5,456 nt of DNA from Hyphomicrobiales bacterium (GCA_015487985.1 WFOP01000167.1:1-5456), one strand, 5' to 3'; numbered from the stretch's first letter, positions 1 through 5,456 are shown. The notes: a model not told the origin generated them from the letters alone. Numbers and translations: made by a program.

Positions 1-759
1 CTGCAGACTTTGGCGGCGGCAGACCAGATTTTGTGCGAAGATACCCGCCAGAGCGCCCGATTGCTGGACCACTATCTGATCAAAACCCCAAAACTTGCCC
101 TGCACGAGCATAACGAACGTGCCCGCACTCCTTCTCTTGTGGAAAAACTCAAAAACGGGGCCACCTTGGCCATTATCAGCGATGCGGGCACGCCATTAGT
201 GTCTGATCCGGGCTTTCCGCTGGTGCGCGCGGCGCGCGAGGCGGGGGTGGATGTTTTTGCCCTGCCCGGCCCCTCGGCAATTCTGGCGGCGCTGGCCACG
301 GCAGGTTTGCCAACGGATCGTTTTACCTTTATCGGGTTTTTGCCGGTCAAGAAAATGGCCCGCCAATCCGCGCTTGAAGATTTGGCAATGCGCGCTGAAA
401 CGCTGGTATTTTACGAATCCGCCCGCCGCCTCAAGGCAGTGATTGAAGCCATGTCCAGAGTTTTTGGCCCGGACCGTGCCGCCTCAATTTCCCTTGAACT
501 GACCAAAAAGTTCGAGCGCACTTTAACCGGCTCTCTGGCTGAATTGGTTCAGCAACTGGAAGAAACCCCGCCAAAGGGCGAAGTGGTCATCAGCGTTGCG
601 GGCGCCCCCCCGCGTCTAGCGGATGAAAATATCTGGATGAACGACCTCAAACAGGCCCTGAACACCCAGCCCCTGCGCTCGGCGGTGGCTGAAGTTACCG
701 CTACCTATGGCCTGCGCCGCAAACAGGTTTATGAAGCGGCCCTCAAACTCAAATCATGA
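1..759 (+). CDS. rsmI: 16S rRNA (cytidine1402-2'-O)-methyltransferase RsmI, 5'-truncated
   Basis: RsmI uses S-adenosylmethionine to 2'-O-methylate C1402 of 16S rRNA in the decoding centre; it is a cytoplasmic enzyme of the tetrapyrrole-methylase fold. The frame is open from base 1 and 252 residues are visible. Family motifs, numbered from the first visible codon, are EDTR (13-16), SDAGTPLVSDPG (60-71), LPGPSA (88-93), GFLP (112-115), FYES (137-140) and ELTKKFE (166-172). A C-terminal segment ending in LRRKQVYEAALKLKS matches the family's usual tail. In the E. coli protein EDTR lies near residue 44, so about 30 N-terminal residues, including the TPIGN motif, lie outside the window. The TTG at base 10 is therefore internal and not the real start. 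The stop overlaps the yraN start in ATGA, suggesting translational coupling. Family assignment is very secure; membership of one operon is inferred from spacing. Confidence 0.97.
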   Translation: MQTLAAADQILCEDTRQSARLLDHYLIKTPKLALHEHNERARTPSLVEKLKNGATLAIISDAGTPLVSDPGFPLVRAAREAGVDVFALPGPSAILAALATAGLPTDRFTFIGFLPVKKMARQSALEDLAMRAETLVFYESARRLKAVIEAMSRVFGPDRAASISLELTKKFERTLTGSLAELVQQLEETPPKGEVVISVAGAPPRLADENIWMNDLKQALNTQPLRSAVAEVTATYGLRRKQVYEAALKLKS

Positions 760-1130
760 GCAGGTCACCAAAAAACACCCGTCAACAGGCCGAAAGAAAG
801 GGCCGATGGGCAGAAAATTTTGCCGTATGGTTTTTGCGCTTTCAACTGTTCACCATTCTGGCCCGCCGGGTTAAAACTCCGGGGGGTGAAATTGATATTG
901 TGGCCCGGCGTGGAGACCTGATTGTTTTTGTTGAAGTGAAAATGCGCCAGCAAAAATCCGCGATGGAGGATGCTTTATCCTCGGTGAACAAGCACCGGAT
1001 TATTGCGGCGGCAAATTATTTTCTTGCCGCCAATCCCAAACTGTTTCACAAACCCCTGCGCTTTGATGTGATTTTTCTTGCGCCCCGGGCTTGGCCTACC
1101 CACCTCAAGGGGGCATTTGAAACCCCCTGA
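756..1130 (+). CDS. yraN: YraN family protein (UPF0102), putative PD-(D/E)XK nuclease fold
   Basis: This 124-residue protein has the length and motifs of the YraN/UPF0102 family, a nuclease-fold group whose biological role is unsettled. Visible features are the N-terminal helix with GRWAE (16-20), the core GGEIDIVARRGDLIVFVEVK (43-62) and RFDVIFL (102-108). E45/D47, E60 and K62 match the acidic-acidic-x-lysine active site of PD-(D/E)XK nucleases, so the fold's catalytic residues look intact. The tail residues WPTHLKGAFE match the family's usual end. The ATG overlaps the rsmI stop by 4 bases and no good Shine-Dalgarno sequence precedes it, so translation probably depends on ribosomes finishing rsmI. 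The gene's last bases form a GC hairpin (1108-1128) ahead of gshB. DNA-processing activity is inferred from the fold and not proven for this protein. Confidence 0.95.
   Translation: MSRSPKNTRQQAERKGRWAENFAVWFLRFQLFTILARRVKTPGGEIDIVARRGDLIVFVEVKMRQQKSAMEDALSSVNKHRIIAAANYFLAANPKLFHKPLRFDVIFLAPRAWPTHLKGAFETP
1108..1128 (+). repeat. GC-rich intercistronic hairpin at the end of yraN
   Basis: AGGGGG (1108-1113) and CCCCCT (1123-1128) form a perfect 6-bp stem around the 9-base loop CATTTGAAA. C1106 and G1129 can add one more pair across a bulged A. The 3' arm runs into the first base of the yraN TGA stop, and the gshB Shine-Dalgarno sequence starts 12 bases later. The bases after the stem (GATATTACCTTTGG) are not a uridine run, so it is not a standard intrinsic terminator. 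It may affect mRNA processing, stability or coupling between yraN and gshB, or it may be incidental to the coding sequence. Confidence 0.4.
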
Positions 1131-1140
1131 TATTACCTTT

Positions 1141-1147
1141 GGAAGAA
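1141..1147 (+). promoter_or_regulatory. Ribosome binding site of gshB, favours ATG at 1152
   Basis: GGAAGAA begins at 1141. The GGAAG core ends 6 bases before the ATG at 1152, which is good spacing, but only 3 bases before the GTG at 1149, which is too close. This favours ATG 1152 as the start, giving an N-terminus [12 protein letters not shown] as expected for GshB. Confidence 0.6.
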
Positions 1148-1151
1148 TGTG

Positions 1152-2096
1152 ATGAAAAAGCTGAATATTGTTGTGCAGATGGACCCGATTGACGCCATTG
1201 ACCCGGCGGGAGATTCAACATTCGCCATGATGCTTGAAGCGCAAAATCGTGGCCATGGCCTGTCCTATTACACCCCTGACACTCTGGCGCTGGAAGAAGA
1301 TTTGTTAAGCGCCAGCGTGGCCCCGGTTTCTGTAATGGATAAGGAAAAAGGGAACCATTTCACCCTTGGGGCGTTCACCCGCACCGACCTGAGCAGCTTT
1401 GATGTGCTGCTGCTGCGTCAGGACCCCCCCTTTGATATGAATTATATCACTATCACCCATATGCTGGAGCATATCCACCCCAAAACCCTGGTGGTCAATG
1501 CGCCCGCTGAAGTGCGCAACGCACCGGAAAAAATTCTGGCAACCCGGTTCCCTCACCTGATGCCCCCCACTTTGATCACCCGGGATCGGTCCGCCATCAA
1601 AGCCTTTCGGGCAAAGCACAAAGACATCATCGTAAAACCCCTGCATGGCAATGGCGGGGCGGGGGTGTTTTTCATCAAGCAAGACGATCAGAATCTGGTG
1701 TCTCTGCTTGAAATGTTTGAAAATGATTTCCCCGAACCCTTCATGATTCAAAAATATCTGCCCGATGTCAGAAAAGGCGACAAGCGCATCATCATTATTG
1801 AGGGGGAACCGGTTGCCGGCCTCAATCGCATCCCCGCTGAGGGCGAAGCGCGCTCCAACATGCATGTTGGTGGCCGCCCGGTGCTTTCAGACCTAACCCC
1901 TCGTGACCTTGAGATATGTGAAACCATTGCGCCGGCCTTAAAGGAACGTGACTTTATTTTTGTCGGCATTGATGTGATCGGGGATTATCTCACCGAAATC
2001 AATGTGACATCCCCCACCGGTATTCGCGAAATCAAGCGCTTTGGCGGCCCCGATATTGCCGCCCTGATCCTGGATGCCATTGAGCAAAGGCGCTAA
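1152..2096 (+). CDS. gshB: Glutathione synthetase
   Basis: GshB joins gamma-glutamylcysteine and glycine with ATP to make glutathione, the second step of the pathway, in the cytoplasm. The 314-residue length is typical. Residues 1-120 form the N-terminal substrate domain ([20 protein letters not shown] near 9-28; [13 protein letters not shown] at 87-99; [12 protein letters not shown] at 116-127). The rest is an ATP-grasp domain. It contains the glycine-rich [13 protein letters not shown] (162-174), [13 protein letters not shown] (200-212), the [17 protein letters not shown] segment (225-241) and the metal/ATP-binding ITEI-like strand plus [10 protein letters not shown] (282-291). All expected motifs are intact. 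A GTG in frame at 1149 is possible but sits too near the Shine-Dalgarno sequence, so I chose ATG 1152. The gene lies 21 bases after yraN and is probably co-transcribed with it. No gshA is in the window. Confidence 0.98.
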   Translation: MKKLNIVVQMDPIDAIDPAGDSTFAMMLEAQNRGHGLSYYTPDTLALEEDLLSASVAPVSVMDKEKGNHFTLGAFTRTDLSSFDVLLLRQDPPFDMNYITITHMLEHIHPKTLVVNAPAEVRNAPEKILATRFPHLMPPTLITRDRSAIKAFRAKHKDIIVKPLHGNGGAGVFFIKQDDQNLVSLLEMFENDFPEPFMIQKYLPDVRKGDKRIIIIEGEPVAGLNRIPAEGEARSNMHVGGRPVLSDLTPRDLEICETIAPALKERDFIFVGIDVIGDYLTEINVTSPTGIREIKRFGGPDIAALILDAIEQRR

Positions 2097-2098
2097 AA

Positions 2099-2143
2099 CG
2101 GCGCGGCACTTTTGACTGATGAAAGGGCGCTGCTTGCGCGCCG
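2099..2143. repeat. Inverted repeat in the gshB-MarC gap
   Basis: CGGCGCG (2099-2105) and CGCGCCG (2137-2143) are perfect 7-bp complements separated by 31 bases. A competing smaller hairpin uses GGCGC (2126-2130) and GCGCC (2138-2142) with loop TGCTTGC. No T-run follows either structure, so neither is a typical terminator. These are the only structures I see in the 72-base gap; GC-rich sequence makes chance pairing plausible. Confidence 0.25.
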
Positions 2144-2168
2144 CGTTTGCCTGTGCCATCTAGAATGA

Positions 2169-2807
2169 ATGACCTCTGCCTATTTCATTTCCATCGCCAC
2201 TTTTTTCGCCACCATTGGCGTCGCTGATATTGCCTTTATCTTTGCGGCTTTGACCAAAGACAACACGCCGCGCGAACGGCTGGTATTTGCCACCCGTGGC
2301 GTGCTGATTGCGGGCACAATTCTGATGTTTTTCGGCTTTCTGGGCAATCAGATACTGGACCTGTTCGGCATCACCATTCCAGCTCTCAGGACGGCCGGGG
2401 GTGTTTTGCTGATGTTGATTGCCCTTGATATGGTGTTTGCCCGCCAGTCCGGGGGCACCAGCACAACCAATGCGGAAAACAAGGAAAGCGCCAAGCGCGA
2501 GGATATTTCCGTCTTTCCCCTAGCCATGCCCCTGATTGCCGGTCCCGGTTCCATTTCAGCGGTCATCCTGTTGACCACCACCGCCGGCTCGGATGTGGAT
2601 TTCTGGCTTATTCTGGCCGGGTTGCTTACCATTCTGGTGGCCCTGTGGGGCACATTGTTATTGGCCATTCCCATTCAGCGGGTGCTGGGTTTGACGGGAC
2701 TTTCTGTGGTGTCGCGGGTGGTGGGTATATTGCTGGCGGCGTTGGCGGTGCAGTTTATTTTCGATGGCATTTCTTCGTCGGGCATTCTGGGCAATCTGTC
2801 CCAATAA
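2169..2807 (+). CDS. MarC family integral membrane protein
   Basis: This 212-residue protein belongs to the MarC/UPF0056 family of inner-membrane proteins, whose substrate or function is not established; the old link to multiple antibiotic resistance did not hold. I see about six hydrophobic segments (near residues 4-28, 40-62, 68-91, 115-139, 143-168 and 178-200). They form two three-helix halves joined by a polar loop (92-114). The hallmark FPLAMPLIAGPGSIS (116-130) and the ALRTAGGVLLMLIALDMVF segment (72-90) are clear. In the first helix the usual DP-G signature is replaced by GVADIAFIFAALT (17-29). The start is fixed: an in-frame TGA (2166-2168) directly precedes the ATG. No real Shine-Dalgarno sequence is visible. 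It may be read through from gshB, 72 bases upstream; I see no confident promoter of its own. Family assignment is firm and function is unknown. Confidence 0.93.
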   Translation: MTSAYFISIATFFATIGVADIAFIFAALTKDNTPRERLVFATRGVLIAGTILMFFGFLGNQILDLFGITIPALRTAGGVLLMLIALDMVFARQSGGTSTTNAENKESAKREDISVFPLAMPLIAGPGSISAVILLTTTAGSDVDFWLILAGLLTILVALWGTLLLAIPIQRVLGLTGLSVVSRVVGILLAALAVQFIFDGISSSGILGNLSQ

Positions 2808-2811
2808 CCCT

Positions 2812-3642
2812 TTATTTGATACTGCCGCATCGCCCTTGCGGTCCAAGAACGGGCAGGCTTCGCGGGTCGCAGCCTGTTACAACAAATTGCACCCATTCAT
2901 CATCGGTGCCGTAAAAACTGTTGCGGTCCACTTCTCCCACAATGCCCGGCATGGTGCCGGTCTGTGTCCACTGCCAGAATGTCCAGACCTGATTAAAGTA
3001 TTTTTGAGCCGGGTTTGCCGCCACCGATCGCAGCCAGAATGTGTTTTCAAGACCTTGCCCGGCCAGAACATCGCGATGAAAATTTATATCCGTATAAATA
3101 ATGGGCAGTTTTCCACTATGGGCTTCCATGGCCGCCAGCATAATTCTGGTTTGCTCCAGCGCCACCTCGGGGTCCGGCATTTTGGGGCAGGAGGTTGAGT
3201 GATTATTCCATTCAAGGTCCAGCACCGGGGGCATTGAATAGGGATCGTTTGGCACATTGGCCGCAAACCACGTTGCCTGTTCTTCTGCCGGGCGGCACCA
3301 TGTCATAAAATGATAGGCCCCTCGAACCAGCCCCGCTTCGGCAGACGCGCGCCAGTTGCGCACAAAAGCGGGGTCCAGATAATCGCCCCCTTCGGTTGCC
3401 TTGATAAAGGCAAAGCGGGTGCCGGCACGTTTGACGGCTCTAAAATCCACTTCCCCCTGATAACGCGAAATATCTATCCCCTGAACCGGCAGAACCCGTG
3501 CCGCCCTGACTCCGGGATGTGGCGCGTTGTCACCCTTGATAACCCCGCCGGAAAAACACCCCGATAAGAAAGACAATAATAAACCCGCCAGCACCAGTTT
3601 TACGCTCAAAAACAGATTTGACAAAAAAGTATCAGACAGCAT
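2812..3642 (-). CDS. GH25 family lysozyme-like lipoprotein
   Basis: This is a 276-residue glycoside hydrolase family 25 protein, a family that cleaves the MurNAc-GlcNAc bond of peptidoglycan. The N-terminus is a lipoprotein signal peptide: hydrophobic stretch, then lipobox LSGC with the lipidated cysteine at residue 29. The next residue is Phe, not Asp, so outer-membrane sorting is likely. Catalytic-barrel motifs, numbered from this start, are GIDISRYQG (55-63), AFIKATEG (78-85), RGAYHF (107-112), VLDLEWN (140-146, with the D-x-E pair), PIIYT (180-184) and FWQWT followed by VDRNSFYG (222-245). The key acidic residues of the family all look present. Four mature cysteines (116, 152, 258, 272) could form disulfides. 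Longer in-frame starts exist at 3714 and 3702, but they would place about 20-24 polar residues before the signal peptide. No start has a strong Shine-Dalgarno sequence. The gene is convergent with the MarC gene and divergent from comM. Confidence 0.92.
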   Translation of the reverse strand: MLSDTFLSNLFLSVKLVLAGLLLSFLSGCFSGGVIKGDNAPHPGVRAARVLPVQGIDISRYQGEVDFRAVKRAGTRFAFIKATEGGDYLDPAFVRNWRASAEAGLVRGAYHFMTWCRPAEEQATWFAANVPNDPYSMPPVLDLEWNNHSTSCPKMPDPEVALEQTRIMLAAMEAHSGKLPIIYTDINFHRDVLAGQGLENTFWLRSVAANPAQKYFNQVWTFWQWTQTGTMPGIVGEVDRNSFYGTDDEWVQFVVTGCDPRSLPVLGPQGRCGSIK

Positions 3643-3810
3643 GGACGGGCTATTTCTCGTTGATAAACAGAAAGAGGGACTGATCACTTGAAATTGCGGC
3701 ATTTGCGTTAACATTATGCAGAGACGGCGGGGGAGATGGCATTGTGGTTAAGTAAAGGTGAACATCATTGGGGGCGCATGGATCATGTGTCTGGTGTTCC
3801 CTTAATGTTC

Positions 3811-3839
3811 TTGTTTCTGATAAAACAAACTGCTAGGCT
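3811..3839 (+). promoter_or_regulatory. Weak candidate promoter for comM
   Basis: TTGTTT (3811-3816) and TAGGCT (3834-3839) are separated by 17 bases, with TG one base before the second hexamer as in extended -10 promoters. Each hexamer matches the sigma-70 consensus at only 3 of 6 positions. It is the best-spaced pair I found ahead of comM, but it is weak and chance agreement is quite possible. The TTGTTT is also one arm of an inverted repeat. Confidence 0.2.
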
Positions 3840-3944
3840 GAATTTCGAGGTCGCTTTTAAGCGCCACACTTTCCTGAAGGGTGGGTGATGGTGTTTATTG
3901 GTTGAGGGGAAGTCCGGAAGATTTGTCCGGCCGGCGACGAAGTT

Positions 3945-3949
3945 GAGGG
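3945..3949 (+). promoter_or_regulatory. Possible ribosome binding site of comM
   Basis: GAGGG at 3945-3949 is the only Shine-Dalgarno-like sequence near the comM ATG, but it ends 13 bases before it, longer than usual. An in-frame TGA at 3951-3953 and only GTA, ATA and ATT codons between it and the ATG rule out an earlier conventional start. ATG 3963 is therefore kept despite the spacing. Confidence 0.35.
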
Positions 3950-3962
3950 CTGAGTAATAATT

Positions 3963-5456
3963 ATGGTCGCACGCGTCACCACGGTTGCATTTCAGGGCAT
4001 TGAAGCGGTGCTGGTGGATGTGCAGGTGCAGATTGCGCCGGGTCTGCCCGGTTTCAATATTGTGGGGCTGCCCGACAAGGCGGTGGCGGAAAGTCGCGAA
4101 CGGGTGCGTGCCGCTCTTGTTGCGTCCGGGCTTGCGCTGCCCCCCAAGCGTATCACCATCAATCTCGCCCCGGCCGATTTGCCAAAAGAAGGCTCCCACT
4201 ATGATCTGCCCATCGCCCTTGGTCTGATGAGCGCCATTGGGGCTGTTCCTTCCGACGCGGCGCAAAACCATCTGGTGCTGGGGGAGCTGGCCCTTGACGG
4301 GCGCATTACCCCGGTATCGGGCACCTTGCCCGCTGCCATTGCTGCCAACGCCCGCGATATGGGCATTATATGTCCGGCAGGTTCAGGGTCCGAGGCTGCC
4401 TGGGCGGGGGAGGATATTGATATCATTGCCCCTGAAAATCTTTTGTCCCTGGTCAATCATCTGGCCGGGCATCAGCTCACCCCGCGCCCCCTGGCGGTGC
4501 AACAGGCGCCGGCTGACAGTCCACCTGATTTAAGCGAGATCCGGGGGCAGGATGTGGCGCGCCGGGTGCTTGAAATCGCTGCTGCCGGGGGTCATAATCT
4601 GCTGATGATCGGGCCGCCCGGTGCCGGAAAATCTATGATTGCCGCCCGCCTGCCCTCCATTTTACCCCCCCTAAATCCGCGCGAAATGCTCGACGTCTCA
4701 ATGATTCAATCCATTGCCGGCCAACTTACCAATGCCGCCATGTCCCAGACCCGCCCCTTTCGCACGCCCCATCATTCAGCTTCCATGGCGGCGCTGGTGG
4801 GGGGCGGGTTAAAAGTGCGTCCCGGCGAAGTGTCCCTGGCCCATAATGGTGTTTTGTTTCTGGATGAATTGCCCGAATTTTCTCCCCAGGTTCTGGATAG
4901 TTTGCGCCAGCCACTGGAGGATGGCAAAACCTCCATCGCCCGCGCCAATGCCCGGATAACCTATCCGGCCCGCTTTCAGCTTGTTGCTGCGATGAACCCG
5001 TGCAAATGTGGCATGGCCGGCACGCCGGGCCATACCTGCCGCCGGGGAAATCGCTGCGCGGATGATTATCAGGCCCGGGTGTCCGGTCCCTTTCTTGATC
5101 GCATTGATTTGCGCATTGATGTGCCCGCAGTTCTGGCCAGCGATATGATCGGGATTTCAAAGGCCGAATCCAGTGCAATGGTTGCCGCTCGCGTGGCCCG
5201 CGCGCGCCAGATACAATATGATCGTTATCTGGGCATGGGCGCAAAGAATGTGCATACCAATGCCGGGGCAAATCCAACCCTGATTGAACAGGTGGCCTCC
5301 CCGGACAAGGAAAGTCAGGCATTGCTGATTGCCGCCTCCGAACGATTTTCACTTTCCGCGCGGGCTTATCACCGGGTGCTCAAAGTTGCGCGCACATTGG
5401 CCGACCTGACGGGTGTTGAAAATGTTGGCCGCGATCATATCGCCGAAGCCCTGAGC
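3963..5456 (+). CDS. comM: ComM/YifB family Mg-chelatase-like AAA+ ATPase, 3'-truncated
   Basis: ComM is a hexameric AAA+ helicase that promotes branch migration when transformed DNA recombines into the chromosome; many non-competent bacteria also keep it. The frame is open to the window edge, giving 498 residues. Relatives have about 505-510, so only about ten residues are missing. Residues 1-170 form the ChlI-like N-domain (GLPGFNIVGLPDKAVAESRE at 27-46; NLAPADLPKEGSHYDLPIAL at 67-86; LGELALDGRITPVSG at 106-120). The Mg-chelatase-type ATPase core follows, with Walker A GPPGAGKS (217-224), RTPHHSAS (267-274), Walker B VLFLDELPEF (297-306), sensor-1 AAMNPC (342-347) and SGPFLDRIDLRIDVP (374-388). 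The C-terminal helical domain begins near 400. Cysteines 347, 349, 359 and 365 resemble a metal-binding cluster seen in many relatives. The gene is transcribed away from the lysozyme gene. Nothing in the window shows that the host is competent. Confidence 0.96.
   Translation, partial: MVARVTTVAFQGIEAVLVDVQVQIAPGLPGFNIVGLPDKAVAESRERVRAALVASGLALPPKRITINLAPADLPKEGSHYDLPIALGLMSAIGAVPSDAAQNHLVLGELALDGRITPVSGTLPAAIAANARDMGIICPAGSGSEAAWAGEDIDIIAPENLLSLVNHLAGHQLTPRPLAVQQAPADSPPDLSEIRGQDVARRVLEIAAAGGHNLLMIGPPGAGKSMIAARLPSILPPLNPREMLDVSMIQSIAGQLTNAAMSQTRPFRTPHHSASMAALVGGGLKVRPGEVSLAHNGVLFLDELPEFSPQVLDSLRQPLEDGKTSIARANARITYPARFQLVAAMNPCKCGMAGTPGHTCRRGNRCADDYQARVSGPFLDRIDLRIDVPAVLASDMIGISKAESSAMVAARVARARQIQYDRYLGMGAKNVHTNAGANPTLIEQVASPDKESQALLIAASERFSLSARAYHRVLKVARTLADLTGVENVGRDHIAEALS

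Larger units (their letters stand above)
3643..3962. other. Divergent intergenic region between the GH25 gene and comM
   Basis: These 320 bases separate two divergent genes and should carry the promoters of both. I see no RNA gene and no clear consensus promoter. Visible elements are: an inverted repeat TTGTTT/AAACAA (3811-3816, 3823-3828); a near-palindrome CGCTT-TT-AAGCG (3852-3863); a direct repeat GTTGAGGG (3901-3908 and 3942-3949); a small hairpin CCGGA/TCCGG (3914-3918, 3926-3930); and an unproven 50-codon plus-strand reading frame (3736-3888). If the lysozyme really starts at 3714, the gap shrinks to 248 bases. Confidence 0.6.

Noticed and set aside
1..6. Window begins exactly with CTGCAG, a PstI site
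   Set aside because: It could mark the edge of a cloned fragment, but it is also ordinary in-frame rsmI coding sequence (Leu-Gln) and one occurrence proves nothing.
1305..1865. 186-codon open frame on the minus strand inside gshB
   Set aside because: It lies fully antisense to a gene with complete family motifs, has no recognisable domain, and is explained by codon bias of the plus-strand gene.
2112..2117. TTGACT, a good -35-like hexamer upstream of the MarC gene
   Set aside because: At 16-18 bases downstream the sequence is GC-rich (TTGCGCG) with no -10 match; a promoter for the MarC gene cannot be claimed.
2788..2803. TGGG/CCCA pairing just before the MarC stop followed by TTTATTT
   Set aside because: The stem is only 4 bp and the T-rich stretch starts 8 bases after it; too weak for an intrinsic terminator.
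2825..2841. CCGCA/TGCGG hairpin near the 3' end of the lysozyme gene
   Set aside because: It lies inside coding sequence and lacks a T-run on either strand, so it is not a terminator.
2764..3198. 144-codon plus-strand frame spanning the MarC end and antisense to the lysozyme
   Set aside because: It overlaps two well-supported genes and its translation has no recognisable features.
3618..3623. Perfect TTGACA -35 hexamer on the plus strand within the lysozyme signal-peptide region
   Set aside because: No -10-like hexamer lies 16-18 bases downstream (the sequence there is around ATGGAC), so it is not a supported promoter.
3783..4271. 162-codon minus-strand frame crossing the comM start into the intergenic region
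   Set aside because: Most of it is antisense to the conserved ComM N-domain and the translation shows no coherent fold or signal, so it is probably a chance extension of a shadow frame.
4726..5352. 208-codon open frame on the minus strand inside comM
   Set aside because: It is antisense to the Walker B and C-terminal regions of ComM; its translation is rich in Arg, Pro and His with no domain, typical of a shadow frame in GC-rich DNA.

Overview
The window reads as ordinary chromosomal DNA from an alphaproteobacterium. Three things support this: the gene order rsmI-yraN-gshB with comM close by (a neighbourhood I recall from many alphaproteobacteria), protein sequences that look alphaproteobacterial, and a marked shortage of GANTC, the target of the cell-cycle methylase CcrM typical of this class. 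I cannot name the genus. Base composition looks moderately GC-rich (mid-50s per cent, judged by eye).

Layout. Positions 1-2807 hold four plus-strand genes. They are the 3' part of rsmI (16S rRNA 2'-O-methyltransferase, cut by the window edge), yraN (putative nuclease-fold protein, overlapping rsmI by 4 bases), gshB (glutathione synthetase, 21 bases after yraN) and a MarC-family membrane protein (72 bases after gshB). Positions 2812-3642 hold a minus-strand GH25 lysozyme-like lipoprotein, whose stop lies only 4 bases from the MarC stop. Positions 3643-3962 are a 320-base divergent intergenic region. From 3963 to the window end runs comM (YifB-family AAA+ ATPase/helicase), open at the right edge and lacking roughly the last ten codons.

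How they fit together. rsmI, yraN and gshB look co-transcribed, and the MarC gene could be read through from gshB. GshB makes glutathione and RsmI modifies the ribosome, so these are housekeeping functions grouped by position rather than one pathway. YraN (nuclease-like) and ComM (branch-migration helicase used in natural transformation) may both act on DNA. The lysozyme lipoprotein next to comM is a cell-wall enzyme with no proven link to it.

I found no RNA gene, mobile element, CRISPR array or convincing intrinsic terminator, and no clearly new system. The points worth a second look are the comM leader region, the hairpin at the yraN stop, the MarC N-terminal variation and the GANTC depletion.
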